Positions 1 to 10,253 of a stretch of 30,676 bases of DNA are shown here, in pieces; position 1 is the stretch's first letter; the number at the start of each line of letters is the position of its first letter. The stretch covers positions 1 to 30,676 of the forward strand of contig NW_013546871.1 of NCBI RefSeq assembly GCF_000711695.1, in the 5' to 3' direction. The position numbers were made by a program, and so were the translations under genes. Origin of the DNA: Tilletiaria anomala UBC 951 (taxonomy: Eukaryota > Basidiomycota > Exobasidiomycetes > Georgefischeriales > Tilletiariaceae). Below the pieces are notes generated by a model. The model searched no databases and was not told where the DNA came from. It was given only the letters and a program-made list of their open reading frames with translations.

Positions 1-45
1 AGGCAACTTGAGAGCGACATATCATAACCACTAGACTATCGAGGA
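1..45 (-). tRNA. tRNA-Glu(CTC), 5' half only (cut by window edge)
   Basis: On the minus strand this begins with the same 5' half as the complete tRNA at 59-161: acceptor strand TCCTCGA, D arm, and anticodon loop CTCTCAA holding anticodon CTC. It then enters a sequence that differs from the intron of the neighbouring copy (AGTTGCCT instead of AGTTATCA). The 3' half would lie to the left of the window, so I cannot tell an intact gene from a half-copy. The two copies are in tandem 13 nt apart. Confidence 0.75.
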
Positions 46-58
46 TAGGATAATGGAA

Positions 59-161
59 TTCCCCGACCGGGAATCGAACCCGGACCTTGTCGGACGCTTC
101 TGGTAATCACTGATCGTGATAACTTGAGAGCGACATATCATAACCACTAGACTATCGAGGA
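59..161 (-). tRNA. tRNA-Glu(CTC) with a 31-nt intron
   Basis: Read on the minus strand, the acceptor arm TCCTCGA pairs fully with TCGGGGA (one T-G pair) and the discriminator is A. The T arm is CCGGG-TTCGATT-CCCGG and the anticodon stem TGTCG pairs with CGACA. The loop CTCTCA|C carries anticodon CTC. A 31-nt intron sits after position 37, the standard site for nuclear tRNA introns; it contains its own short hairpin (ATCAC...GTGAT). The mature length is 72 nt plus the discriminator, as expected for tRNA-Glu. The intron borders are fixed by pairing; the exact first base could shift by one. Confidence 0.9.
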
Positions 162-666
162 TTGGATATCCATCGTTATTATTCGTAGCTCATAGCACAG
201 TGGTTAAGAAAACTTGTCCTCTCCCTCGCTTCAAACCCTTTCTTTTTCCTTTCATTCTTTACCGAGATCCGCTTGCACTTTCATGGTTGCGAAAATTGCG
301 GACCACGTAGATGGTCGTGATAACTGTATGAATGAACATTGTTGACCCTGAAGGGAGATGCCGTGATGGAGATGGTGCGACGAGGAGGTTAGTGGGGACG
401 TAAACCATCATAGCGCGGATGATGGGCGACGAACGGGCGGGGCCATGGCAATTCCCCGATCTATACCCAGACATAGAAGGCAAGTGAGCTTGTGGAGTTG
501 AACAAAACGGTCGGATACAAACAAAAGCAATTCGCAGGATCGCTCGTTTTCTGGGGCCAGATTCGCGACTCATCAAGACTGTACACGATGCACGTATCTG
601 ATCTCGTTTAACGTACAATGACATCTACGAAGTTCAATGGCACAGGCCCGACAAGACCCTGTACGC
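162..666. other. intergenic, no gene recognised
   Basis: The short open frames here show no family resemblance. At 193-203 and 228-238 lie an A-box-like (TAGCACAGTGG) and a B-box-like (GCTTCAAACCC) sequence about 35 nt apart, possibly a worn tRNA relic on the plus strand, but no acceptor pairing can be drawn. The 3' UTR of the uricase gene should fall at the right end. Confidence 0.5.
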
Positions 667-1813
667 TCATAGCTTTGAGGCATCTCGCGCCACCTTGGCT
701 TTGATGAGGCCGCTGTAAAGCGAGAGGGAAAAAGGAGCGCATAATTTGTTTCAACGCAAATCTGGATAGCCCCTTCCACTTGTTTATTTCTCACCTTGGG
801 TGCTGACTCGGAAGGAAGACCTCTGCGTCCTTCTCATCAGTGTTCTTGAGGCCCATAAAGCTCAAGTCGATCGGAATATAATGCTTGTTCGGTAACGAGT
901 ACTCGACGTCTTTGATCCACATCCCGCACTTGGCTTTTTCTTCCTTTGCGCTCACATCGTTAAGGATCGTTTCGCACATGCGGTACAGCGTCGCTTGCAC
1001 GCTCGCGCTGACATCGGTCGCAAAGATGCGCAGCGTGTGCGCTGTCACCGCGCGATAGAGCGTGCAGAAATCCGGAACTGCTTCCGGTGTCTGCAAAAGT
1101 GTGGAGATGGGCTTGGCGGGGAGGCCGAGGGTGTCTTCCATCAGAGCAGACGTCACAGACGTCGAAGATTCGATCAGCTTTCTCCTGTCTTTCGCGTCCG
1201 AAACTTGGCATGGGTACTCACACCAACACTCGATGCTTGTGCTGAATATGCGATCATGTACCTCCTTGAGCGTGGTGTACTCGTCCCTCCAAAAGCCGTG
1301 GAAGGCACTGCCTGTGCTCTTGAAAACCAGCAGATCCTTCAACCCGCTGCGAAACTCTTTGACGCGCAGCTTTCCGTCCTGCGGATCTCTCTCAGCGAGC
1401 AGTCGTACAAGACGCTTCTCGTCGCCATCGCGTACGAAGCTGTGGCCGTGCGGTTTCCCATCAAGTGCGATGCGGCTCCACTTGAGCATCTGGATATCGA
1501 GCTCGACGCCCTCAACGTGCTTATACGTGCTCAGAAAATGCTGTGCGACATGCAGCGCGTACCTCTCCGGGCACAACACATCCGAGCCCGGCAGTCGCTT
1601 TGCGATGACGTTGAGCGTGTTCTTGATGCTGTCCGTCGCGACGACAGGCGAATTGTCCGCTCTGATGTATGAAGGGGCGAATGCTGCACCTGAGAGAAGG
1701 CAGCGCACGTTGTACTCGACCACGTTGTGATGCTGCGGCTCTTCGGGCGAACGCACGACGCGCAGGATGCGGACAAGGTCTTTTCCGTAGGAAGAGGCGA
1801 CGAGGTGAACCAT
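667..1813 (-). CDS. UOX: uricase (urate oxidase), peroxisomal
   Basis: This enzyme oxidises urate to 5-hydroxyisourate in purine breakdown. Two exons are inferred: 795-1813 and 667-712, joined across an 82-nt intron (713-794; donor GTGAGA, acceptor TTTACAG), giving 354 residues. Family landmarks are clear: SSYGKD with catalytic Lys11, VVATDSIKNT with Thr60, the block YALHVAQHFLSTYKHVEGV, FRDEYTTL-like FWRDEYTTL, SVQATLY, and NKHYIPIDL with His311, which complete the Lys-Thr-His set known for uricases. Without splicing the frame stops directly at the donor (CCA AGG TGA). With splicing it continues PSGLIKAKVARDASKL and stops, so the short last exon supplies a classical C-terminal SKL peroxisomal targeting signal (PTS1). 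The start at 1813 is the normal family start. It is divergent from DAD2. Confidence in function is very high; the splice is supported by the family C-terminus. Confidence 0.96.
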
Positions 1814-2468
1814 TTTGGCACGTGAGCGGCGCGGGTCAGTCTATCAGCTTGATGGTCTGAGGTCGGGGCGAGCAGGAGAGAATACAACGAGGTATCTGAA
1901 GAATTGGGTTTGTGTCCAGTACAACTAGACCGGTATGTATGGGACACAGATCTGACCAGGGCTCGAGTTTGATATACTGCATAAGAAGCATATCGGGAAA
2001 GAGCACCACTGGGGCTGGACCTGATAGTGCAGCCTTTCGCATATGTACTCTGATCTCACAGGCGTCACCCAGCAGGCAGATCGCGCACGAAGCCCATGTG
2101 CGTCTAACCTGGATCGATGCTTTTCCGGCTAACGGGCCGTTGCTTCCGTGGTATTGTTCCGAGTCCCGGATCGGCGGAACTAGGGCAGCCAACCCAATTA
2201 GAGGTCGAATCTGCGGCGACTGACGGGGAGGGCATGCCCGCCCGCGGGGGGGAAGGGAGTTCTTACAAACGCGTGACGCGCTTCTCTGCAGTCTGCAAGC
2301 TGTAGCACGAAAGGACACCACAGCCCGCCAACAGAGAGAACTGTCTCTTGCATGCAGAGTCGTAGACCCTTCTAACATCGCTCCACCCCGTCTGGCACAA
2401 CCTCATTGCTTCTGAAAATCCTATGCGTCGTCAAGGTTTCCCGACTGGCTGAAGAGCACCCGGCAACA
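1814..2468. promoter_or_regulatory. shared upstream region of uricase and DAD2
   Basis: A 655-nt spacer between two divergent start codons, so both promoters must lie here or start inside it. No coding frame of recognisable family is present. I could not pick a convincing TATA box or a known factor site. Assignment as promoter rests on position only. Confidence 0.5.
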
Positions 2469-3231
2469 ATGGCATCGTCGCGTCCTTCCGTCTATCCCTC
2501 CGCGTCGCTCGCGTCGACGAATGCCGCATCGGGGTCTGCGCCTTCCAGCACGACCGCACAGCGGCTCGCGGCAAAGCACGCTGAGCTCGATGGCCTGCGC
2601 GTGCTCAAAGAACAAAGCTCGCGCCTCGCGAGGGAGATCGAGAAGCTCGGCGATAGGGTTGATGGACTCGTCGAGGGCGGTGATGGTGAGTTGAATCCAT
2701 CCATCGCTGCCGTTGCTCGCCCATGCGACGCGCGCCCAGAGAAGGTGGAGCGATGTCTGTTTGGCTCCCGACGCGTCTTTTCGATCAATGCAGCGCGTGG
2801 GGTAGCTGCATGCTAACCCTCTTTGACTCTCCTGCGTGCCTTTCTCTTGCACAGCTTTCGCGTCCGTCATGTCCTCCTGGCAAGGAGTCTTCCGCGCAAT
2901 CCAAATATCAAGAGGTGCGCATCAAGCCGCTCCCATCCTGTCCATCGTGACGCGTGCTGACCATCGGTTAACCTCTCGCTCGCTTGATCGTACATCGCTC
3001 TTAGCCGACATGACGTCGCTGGCCGCGTCAACCGCCGCGCTGGTCTCCGGCGGCGTTGCCGCACCTGGAACAGGTGGCTCCTCGCTGGCCGGCTCGGCAG
3101 CGGCCGGCCTCGGCGCAATGGACGACGAGCAGGTCAAAGTCGGTACACTCGTCCGCATCCCCGTTGACACGGACGCTTCTGTTGCTGCTGCGGGGGAGGA
3201 GGCCGCACGTGAGGCGAAGGAGGAAGAGTAA
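2469..3231 (+). CDS. DAD2: DASH complex subunit Dad2
   Basis: Dad2 is a small subunit of the fungal DASH/Dam1 ring, which couples kinetochores to spindle microtubules. Three exons are inferred: 2469-2685, 2855-2914 and 3005-3231 (introns 169 and 90 nt, both phase 1), giving 167 residues. Residues 30-70 form the expected coiled coil (AAKHAELDGLRVLKEQSSRL, then LAREIEKLGDRVDGL). Residues 74-92, FASVMSSWQGVFRAIQISR, match the family core 'W-x-N-V-F/L-R-A-I', and VGTLVRIPVD near the end matches the typical C-terminal LVRIP motif. The protein is longer than ascomycete Dad2 because of a Ser/Ala-rich N-terminus and an Ala/Gly-rich linker at about 98-128, common in basidiomycete proteins. The acidic tail EEAAREAKEEE closes the frame. 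Each exon alone would be too short to recognise, and the three-exon join keeps frame throughout. Confidence 0.93.
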
Positions 3232-5465
3232 AGCGTCATGTGATGGGGAAGGGCATGCCAAGATCAGTGATGGGCAGGGATACAGAACTGAGACGGAGTA
3301 GGGGTAGGAGTGAGGATGACCAGAGCGTGCAGGCGAAAGGGACCAAGGGGACGCTGTGCAAGCAAATCGGCTATAGGCGGGTGCACTACCAGCAGGCAGG
3401 CGCCAGCGAGGGGGGTCAGAAAAGGAAGAGTGTCGGTTTGCTGCAAGCAGGCAGATGCTCGACAAGAAGCAAGTGTGCCGCGAGATCACCAGGGACCACA
3501 CAATGCACGATGCACCAGGCATGGCGATACACGCGATCATACTTTTCTTCCCCATTGCTCGTGCACTACGCCTCAGCACCACGTCACGCCATGTCCGGTT
3601 GGGAGCATTTGTCAGCACGCGCCTCAGATCAAGAAATGGAGGGACATGCCCGCACGTTGCGACCTCATCCCCGCTTGCGCAGCTTGACCTCATCCCCAAG
3701 CTCGAGGTCCACGCTATGCTGAAGCATTTGCAACGCCTCACACTCCGCTGCATTCGGTCTTTCTTGTACGAAAGCAGGGCGCGAGCGATGAGCGTCGACA
3801 CGAGGCTGGCGGGACGCGTCTTCGCTGTTCCTGCGCCTCTGCCGTACTGCGCATGGAGGACCCTCATCATCACGCGTAGGTGTAGCATTTCACGATGAAA
3901 CGCGCAGCTCAGGTCACCATCCACATCCCACTCTCCTCCACCTAGCGTCAGAGGCGACTGCCGTGCACACGTGGGTCGTGTATCCTACATGTAGTGCGCC
4001 TTTCACGCGTTCGATCACCAGCAGCGTCACGCCTTGGCGGATGGACAAATGGTTACCGCTGGGCGCATGGGAAGACCAGATCGATAGCCGTGATGACTGA
4101 TCCCCCTCGCCCCACTTTGGTATGCGTACAAGTTGTACACCATCCAAGTGTGCAACTCCGCTCTTGCGCCCCGGTTGGTTGCAGGCTTGCGACACTATGT
4201 ACATGCATATGTACCGGTTCCCAGGGGCTCGCGTCTCCCTGCTTATCAGTAGTTGCATTTGCTTGATCAATGTCTCACCTTGGCTGTAAGTCGCAACCGA
4301 ACATGCTAGAGCAAGCCATTTCCAGCGTCATGCCGCTAGGTGCATGGGTATCTTCTGGAGTGTTCAAGTGAAGAGGCTGTCGCATGTCCAATCCGATTCC
4401 CCCACTTTCCATTTCCGGTTCGTTTTGCTCATCATCCCAGCGTCACAAAACATGAATGAAAGCAATGCTGACGCAGTGACGAGGCTTTACTGGACGATGA
4501 GGCGCAACAGAGAGACCGTCGGGGAGCTCTTGGGGATGGGGGTGCTGGCCAGTGTGCGTCTGTGCTGACGAACCAAGAGAAACATGAAGATAAAAACGTC
4601 TTCTTGCTCTTGCCTGGTTGCTCCCCGCCAATCGACTACTCTTTCTGCTTTCTGCTGCTTTCCTTATCTCTCGGACTGCGGGGCAGTGGGAACGAACCCA
4701 ATCGCAATCACATTCACATTCACATAGCAGCAAGCCACGCTAGCCACCCTCTGTCGTGCAGTGCCGCCGGCCTTTATCAAGCCAGGGCGCACTCACGTCA
4801 TTTTTGTCGTTGTCATCTCCGCCATGCCATCCATCTCCCCCCACCCGCCCCGCGGCGCGCCTGCTGCTGCGTGCTGGCTGGGAACCACACCAGCGCTCTA
4901 GCTGCTGCTGCCACTGCCTGCGCCTCATTGCATTCACCTTGTCTCAATGAGTGTGAGAGTTAATCACACCAGCCCCATCCTCCATTCCCATCCCCATCCA
5001 TCCATCCCTACCCACCCCAATCCATCCCCTCACCCTCCATCGTGCTCATCGCTTGCCCGAGTTGCTGGCTCTTTTTCCACACCGACCTTTCACCTCCATT
5101 GGCAAACACCTTTGATATCGTTATCGTCATCGACAGCCACAAGATCCCGAGCAAGGAGCATCCACAACATAGCGCTTGTGCTCCTGCGTGCTCAAGGACA
5201 GGACAAGGAACAGCGGCAAGCACTCCGATCGACCATTCAACGTCGCTGTTGCATCCGATCAATCACAGATCAAGGGTCCGCCTCAACTGCACCTTGACAA
5301 GCGGCTGTGCTACATTCAGTCGTTCGAGACGAAGCTGCTGCTGCTGCTCCTTGTGAAGAAGTGGCCTGTCTCTTTATCAGCAGCGCCGCGCCGCGCACAG
5401 TTGCAACGAAACACAGACGATTGCAGCAGCCTCTAAAAGAGACTTGCTCCACCAGAGACGACAAT
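3232..5465. other. 2.2 kb without a recognised gene; pyrimidine-rich leader at its right end
   Basis: Open frames of 60-300 codons occur on both strands, notably the minus-strand frame 3028-3924, but none shows a family motif, and the longest overlaps DAD2 exon 3 in antisense. From about 4580 to 5060 the plus strand is strongly C/T-rich, with runs of CCATCC and CCCACC and a short CACATT repeat at 4710-4724. Such tracts are common just upstream of well-expressed basidiomycete genes, so I read this as the promoter and possibly a long 5' UTR of the DUF3602 gene. An unrecognised multi-exon gene at 3450-3900 cannot be excluded. Confidence 0.4.
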
Positions 5466-6672
5466 ATGGTCTTTGGCATCGGCGAGCACCGCGGCCATAA
5501 TGGAAAGCAGCACGAGGAGGAGGCGCGCGGTAGGGAGAGAGCGCCGGCCATGCCGACCGGACGCGGCGGTGTAGGCAATGTGAGTGTGCACAAGGAAAGC
5601 ATCCTTCAAAGAAGGCCTTGAGACTCTTGTGTTAGATGCGCGCACACGCGAGAGCAGGCTATATGCTACAGAAACAGCGTGTATGCGCACCCACAACTGT
5701 GGGACGAGCATGGAAAACGGCTGGACGACGCAGCTCTTCGCCTGGAGACCCAGGTTTGGGGAACAGAGCGCATCCTTGTCTATCTCATTCCTGCCGCTCT
5801 TCTTGGCTTTGGCCGCGATGGGGCCAGATGTAGGCTATCATCAAAAGCGCCACTGACGCTCCTTCCTTTCCTTGCGGGCTTTGCAGCTTCGATCTCCTTC
5901 GCGCGGTCGCAGCAGTGAGCCCGCCGCGGACGCAGCCCGCACAGCGGTCGTGAAGACCGTGGCGGTCCTGCATGCCGGGCGTGGCGGTGTGGGCAACGTG
6001 CGCTCACCGTCGCGCGACCCTCTGGACCGCGCCAAGACCCGCGACGAGGAGAAAAAGGAACACTCACTCCAGGAGGACGCGCTCAAGAACGTCTCCGTCC
6101 TCCATTCGGGACGCGGCGGCGTGGGCAACGTCCGTTCGCCCTCGCGCGACCCGCTCGACCGCGCGCGCGCACGCGATGCAGAGCAGAAGGAGCACCAGGC
6201 ACAGGAGAGCTTCATGAAGGCCGAGCTCGCCGGCCCGCACACGGCCGGCAGGGGCGGCGCAGGAAACTTTGCTGTCGGTAGCAACGGCGACTCGGCGAGC
6301 CGCAACGACAGCCGCGAACGGGGCCGTGGCAGTCGAGCGGCCAGCGGCGAGCACGAAGGCAGCACCGAGCGTGGACGCGGTGGTGGCGGTGTCAGCAGCA
6401 TCCTCCGCTCGCTGTCGCGCTCGCGCTCGCGGCAGCGGGACGTGTCCATAAGCAACGGCACCGGCCATGCGGCCTCCGCATCCGGCTTGGCGGCGGCGGC
6501 GCGCAGCTGCGAGGCCTCACCCGCGCGAAAGAGCAGTGGCGCGGCGCCCGCCGCGACACCCGGCGGCCACACGCTCACGCAGGTCAGCGAGTACGAAGGC
6601 GGCGACGCGGCTGGGACCATCAAGACGAACGAGTCCTCGTCCGACGCCCATGGCACTGGCGGTGCGTCATGA
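5466..6672 (+). CDS. DUF3602 family protein with four GRGG(V/A)GN repeats
   Basis: Two exons are inferred, 5466-5579 and 5887-6672, joined in phase 0 across a 307-nt intron (GTGAGT...TTTGCAG), giving 299 residues. The diagnostic motif GRGGVGN/GRGGAGN occurs at residues 32-38, 69-75, 113-119 and 159-165. Repeats two and three continue with VRSPSRDPLDRA, and the join after the first motif yields LRSPSRGR, the same continuation, which supports the splice independently. The rest is charged and low in complexity, with an RS-rich stretch (SILRSLSRSRSRQRD) near residue 205, so the protein is probably largely disordered. No enzyme motif, signal peptide or membrane segment is seen. The family is fungal and of unknown function; stress or growth-state regulation has been suspected but is not shown by this sequence. 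The gene is convergent with the DJ-1 gene. Confidence 0.9.
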
Positions 6673-7271
6673 GCGTATTCTCCCGCGCTTGCTTCGCGCT
6701 CGCCATCGCTTCGTGTTCGCTGTCTCCGCTCGGCGTGGCTTGCTGAATCCAACATGCCACATACCTCCTCCAATGCGTCCGCGCACGTACCCAACGTTTC
6801 CTCGCCTCTTGCGCTTCCTTTTTCGCTTTCTTTTGTGTCTCCCCGTTTGTAAAACAAAGACAAAGACCAGGGGCACATGCACAGGCGCAGTGTGATGCCA
6901 GCCAGCGACCTAGCTCATGGTAGTGTTGCTGCGCGACCATTCCCCTGAATCTCTCGCGTTGCGCGGCACTACGTCACGTCACCGCTCCGTCCCTTGTTAC
7001 GGCTTCTTTTTGCCCAACTTTTGTACTCAGGCTCCGCTTAGAAATCTCACCAACGCGTCACTAATGCTAGGCGTACGAGTGGATGCATACCGATCCTGCG
7101 CGAAGCATCGTGAGGAACAACATGCTGCGGTGCCTGGCGTCTGTGTACAGCCAAACGATGGTGTGCAAAGGCGGGTCAGCACTGCATGTACATGTGCAGC
7201 TGGCTGCATTTGTTCCGACACCTGACCCTCCCATGGCGCCAGCCTCAGCCCGCAGAGGGCTGAGGTGCGAA
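6673..7271. other. convergent intergenic region
   Basis: The 599 nt between the stop codons of the DUF3602 gene (plus) and the DJ-1 gene (minus) should hold both 3' UTRs. Open frames here are short and without family resemblance. I see no structure that stands out. Confidence 0.5.
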
Positions 7272-8251
7272 TCATGCAATGGCTGGAGGAAGCAGCATCG
7301 GCGGCGTGATCTCGGCGCGCTTCTCTTTGCCTGCGAGTGCTTCGACGAGCGCCAGTGCCTTTTTTCTCGACCGAGCGTGCCGGTACGAGACGAGGGGAAC
7401 GGCGTCAGCATACATGCTTGCTTTGATGTTCTCGACGCGGGATGCCCACAAATTCGAATGCAGTTCCTGGCCCACGACTGAATAGGTGAGCAAGGGCGGG
7501 CAAAGAAAAGCATGTTATGTACATGCCTTCATCAGTCCGTGTCCTAGCAGCAACAGCCATGTGCAAAAAGAGCTTACCTGGTGATAAGCCCGTCGGTAAC
7601 GACAACACGACTGGAATGATGAGATGGGACGGGATTAGAAGGCAGCTCTGGGCCCGCGCTTCTACACTTCATGGGATCATTTGGTGTCCCACTCACTCCT
7701 CTGAGTAATTAAAGTCCTTGAAATGGTCCTTGACGCTCGGATGCGAAGTGATCGGCTTATCCTTGATCCCTGCTGCCTTGGCCGCCAGACTACCGGCGCA
7801 GATGCACGCGACGAGCTTGCCTTGTCCATATGCAGCTGCCAACAGCTTGCTCACGTTTTCGTTGCCCGAGATGGTCTCTGCGCCCTTCAGGCCGCCGGGG
7901 ACGATCAGCGCATCGTACTCGAGTGCAGCGCCTCCCTCAAGATCCAGCAGGCGCAGATCCGGCACGATCTTGACGCCGCGCGAACACGTCACATACGACG
8001 TCCCGTGCGGGTCCAGCTCCGTGTTGTTGTTCGATGTGCCGACCCAGACGGACTGCACCGTGACGCCTCCACGGACTGGATGCCATCGTGTAGGATAGCA
8101 GGGATTGCGAATGCCAGCATAAGGCTCCCTTCAATTCCCTTGCAAGCAGACATAGACGCTCTGTCTGCCTCTCACCTAGCACATCGTACGTGATCGTGTA
8201 CTCAGACTCCTCCGTCCCCTCCGCGATAAAGATCAACGCTTTTTTCGACAT
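7272..8251 (-). CDS. DJ-1/PfpI family protein (PARK7-like)
   Basis: Five exons are inferred: 8176-8251, 7697-8075, 7578-7610, 7450-7477 and 7272-7358 (introns 100, 86, 100 and 91 nt), giving 200 residues, close to the about 190 of DJ-1. The protein starts MSKKALIFIAEGTEESEY with the conserved acidic residue of the DJ-1 site (the EESE segment). It has ALIVPGGLKGAE at 81-92 and the nucleophile-elbow segment VACICAGSLAAKAAG with Cys118 in the place of human Cys106. It then runs [25 protein letters not shown] and ALALVEALAGKEK, all matching DJ-1 in order. Two internal exons are only 33 and 28 nt long and are recovered by homology and frame. The acceptor of the last exon follows a run of A and lacks a pyrimidine tract, so that junction is the least certain. 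DJ-1 proteins act against oxidative and glyoxal stress; the exact activity here is open. An in-frame Met upstream exists but homology favours MSKK. Confidence 0.93.
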
Positions 8252-10253
8252 GTTGTTTGTGATCTTCTTGATCAACGGATGTATGTGTCCCAGCTGCTCG
8301 ATTGCAAGCGTAGGAGCCCGAGGTGTAAGCACACAAGCTGAAACTTGCTGCGAGGACAAGCAAGAGCAGGCCGGATGGATGGGGATGCATTCGATTGCAT
8401 GAGACTTTTTAAACCGAGCCAAGTCAATCTACAAGCGCCGATTTTTGCGACGTGCCAGCGCCCACACGACAGACCGGCCTCATCTTTGCTATGGAACTCA
8501 TGGGCGGCACAACGTAGGTCACATCGTGATCGCATCGAATGGCGCGGTACTCCGTGAGTTTCTTGCCAGTGCAAGTCGCGAAACCTCGAGCGCGCTGGTG
8601 ACGTCGACTGCAGCAAATCATGCCAAACAGCATCGTCGCAACTCTCTCCAGTCTCATGCGCAAACAAAGGCTCGCTTGCTGCTCACTTTTTCTGCAGGAA
8701 GGCTTTTAAAGCTTCGATTGCTGTGTGGTTCCTCCTCAACAGCGCGTCCTCTGACCTCATCAAGCTCAAACTAGCGCCGGCCTTTGGGGAGGCAAGATGC
8801 GGATGGCGTTCTTGTCTCCCTTCGTTTGGGCTGGAGAGTAGCAATTCGACATATTCTCGGCCGAGAGTGTTCCCCCAAAGCTGGACGCGACCGCACGCGA
8901 CTTCCCTCTCCGCTCCAAGGTGGAAATGCTACGCGGCAGGAGAACAGCGGCGGAGAACGCGTCTCGTGCGGATCTGTCGATAGGCCAATTGGGCAGGCAT
9001 CACCTTCAACCCTTCCTTCATCATTCCTCAACTGCTTTTTTCCCTTTCTTCTCGCTCTTGTTTTCCCAAGGGGCCAACTATGCGCGCGCCTCCCTGTCGA
9101 TCCGCAGCCCGCCGAGACTAGCTCAGACGATGCACCGCCCCCGAGTGTGGCCTCGGTCTTCCAGGTGTCATTGCCCAACTGGATGGCAGACGGGCGGAGC
9201 CTGGCAAGGCGCGTTGTAAGCTCCATGCTCCTGGGTCCTTCTACCTGGATACGGCGGGTTCATTGCTTCTTCAGAGCCGGCGCCCTATCAGCTTGTTCCC
9301 AAAGCAGGGCTTAAAGAGGTAACGGACGAACCTAACCCTAAGTTCAATCGTAGTCCAGAAGTATACCTTCTCCTTCGTCTGCCGCGCTATCGACGTCTCG
9401 CCGAGCCAGTCACATGGAGATGATACGCGGGCACTGCGAGAGGAAAATGAAGGAGAGGCAGGAAGACATACTTCGTCTCGAGTAAGAGAGGAGCGATGAT
9501 CCCTCTCTGGACGTCTGACTTTCGTCAGTTGCTGGTCCCTTGTCATCCAACGCGTAGAAATACGACGAGGAGTTCGAGGAACCCAGACGAGCGAGCTTCT
9601 AGGACTTTCAATCACCCTCTCTTATATCTCAGCCCTCTGGGTGATAAGAGGGGGTCTAGCACGGCGCAGACTTTTCTTTTCAGTCTTTACGGCTCTGCCG
9701 GTTTTTCGCAGCCTGTTGTTGTTCCTCCGAGCACAGAGGTGCGCCTACGTCTTCTACCTCGGGAAGCACGTGAAGCCCCAGCACCATCCACTCTCTTTGT
9801 TCTCCACTTGCTTGGACACTAGAGCCAAGGTTGCGCGCGGGAGCAGCTAAAACCAAAGACTTGGCAGCGCATAGTTGATACTCTTCTAACCGGGCCGGCT
9901 CGCGTATCGCCATGCGTAAGCTGTGAGCTCTTTCTCACTGGCAGCCTCCACTCATCAGACATCTCTGCAAGGCTCGAGCAGTGCAGCGCCTTCGGGTCGT
10001 GCATCACGCTTCTCTGAAGAGTTCAGAGAGGGCTGCGCTAGAGTTACGTGCTCGCTTTTGCTCGCTTTGCTCGTCGTTCGTCTCGTCAGAGGCGTCGATG
10101 AAACGGAGCTTCGGTGTGGGAGGAGGCCAGATCATACACCAATTTTTCTACATCTTTTCTGCAGGCAGGCGGCTGTGTCCGTGCGACGCAGGCCATGCTG
10201 CAATTATGCCAGAACACGGAATGCTGTAAAGAGCCGTATGCTACAATGGAATA
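8252..10253. other. 2.0 kb without a recognised gene
   Basis: This lies between the start of the DJ-1 gene and the stop of the GPATCH11-like gene, both on the minus strand. The promoter of the DJ-1 gene must be at the left end. The longest frame, 8784-9314 (plus, 176 codons), has no motif I know and is opposed by an equally long antisense frame, so I do not call it. A tiny charged frame at 9415-9486 (MEMIRGHC..., 23 codons) is noted only. A hairpin element at 9611-9652 is listed separately. A lineage-specific or non-coding gene is possible. Confidence 0.4.
9611..9652. repeat. overlapping inverted repeats with two exclusive folds
   Basis: ATCACCC (9611-9617) is the exact reverse complement of GGGTGAT (9639-9645). 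CCCTCTCTTAT (9615-9625) pairs with ATAAGAGGG (9644-9652) apart from one or two unpaired bases. The arms overlap, so the two stems cannot form together in one strand. Nothing shows that the site is transcribed. Confidence 0.4.

Noticed and set aside
995-1730. Two plus-strand frames of about 225 codons across the uricase gene
   Set aside because: They are antisense to a clear uricase coding sequence.
3028-3924. 298-codon minus-strand open frame
   Set aside because: It overlaps DAD2 exon 3 in antisense, has no motif and mixed composition. A real gene within 3450-3900 is not excluded but cannot be supported.
5841-6878. 345-codon minus-strand open frame opposite DUF3602 exon 2
   Set aside because: It mirrors a GC-rich, repeat-bearing exon; its Ser/Arg/Pro-rich translation has no family resemblance, while the plus strand shows four DUF3602 motifs.
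8771-9314. Opposed long frames on both strands (about 150 and 176 codons)
   Set aside because: Neither shows a motif, splice-supported extension or familiar start; each is as good as the other, so no call.
9327-9340. CCTAACCCTAA as telomere-like sequence
   Set aside because: Only one and a half units of the repeat are present, far from any tandem array; chance is the simplest explanation.
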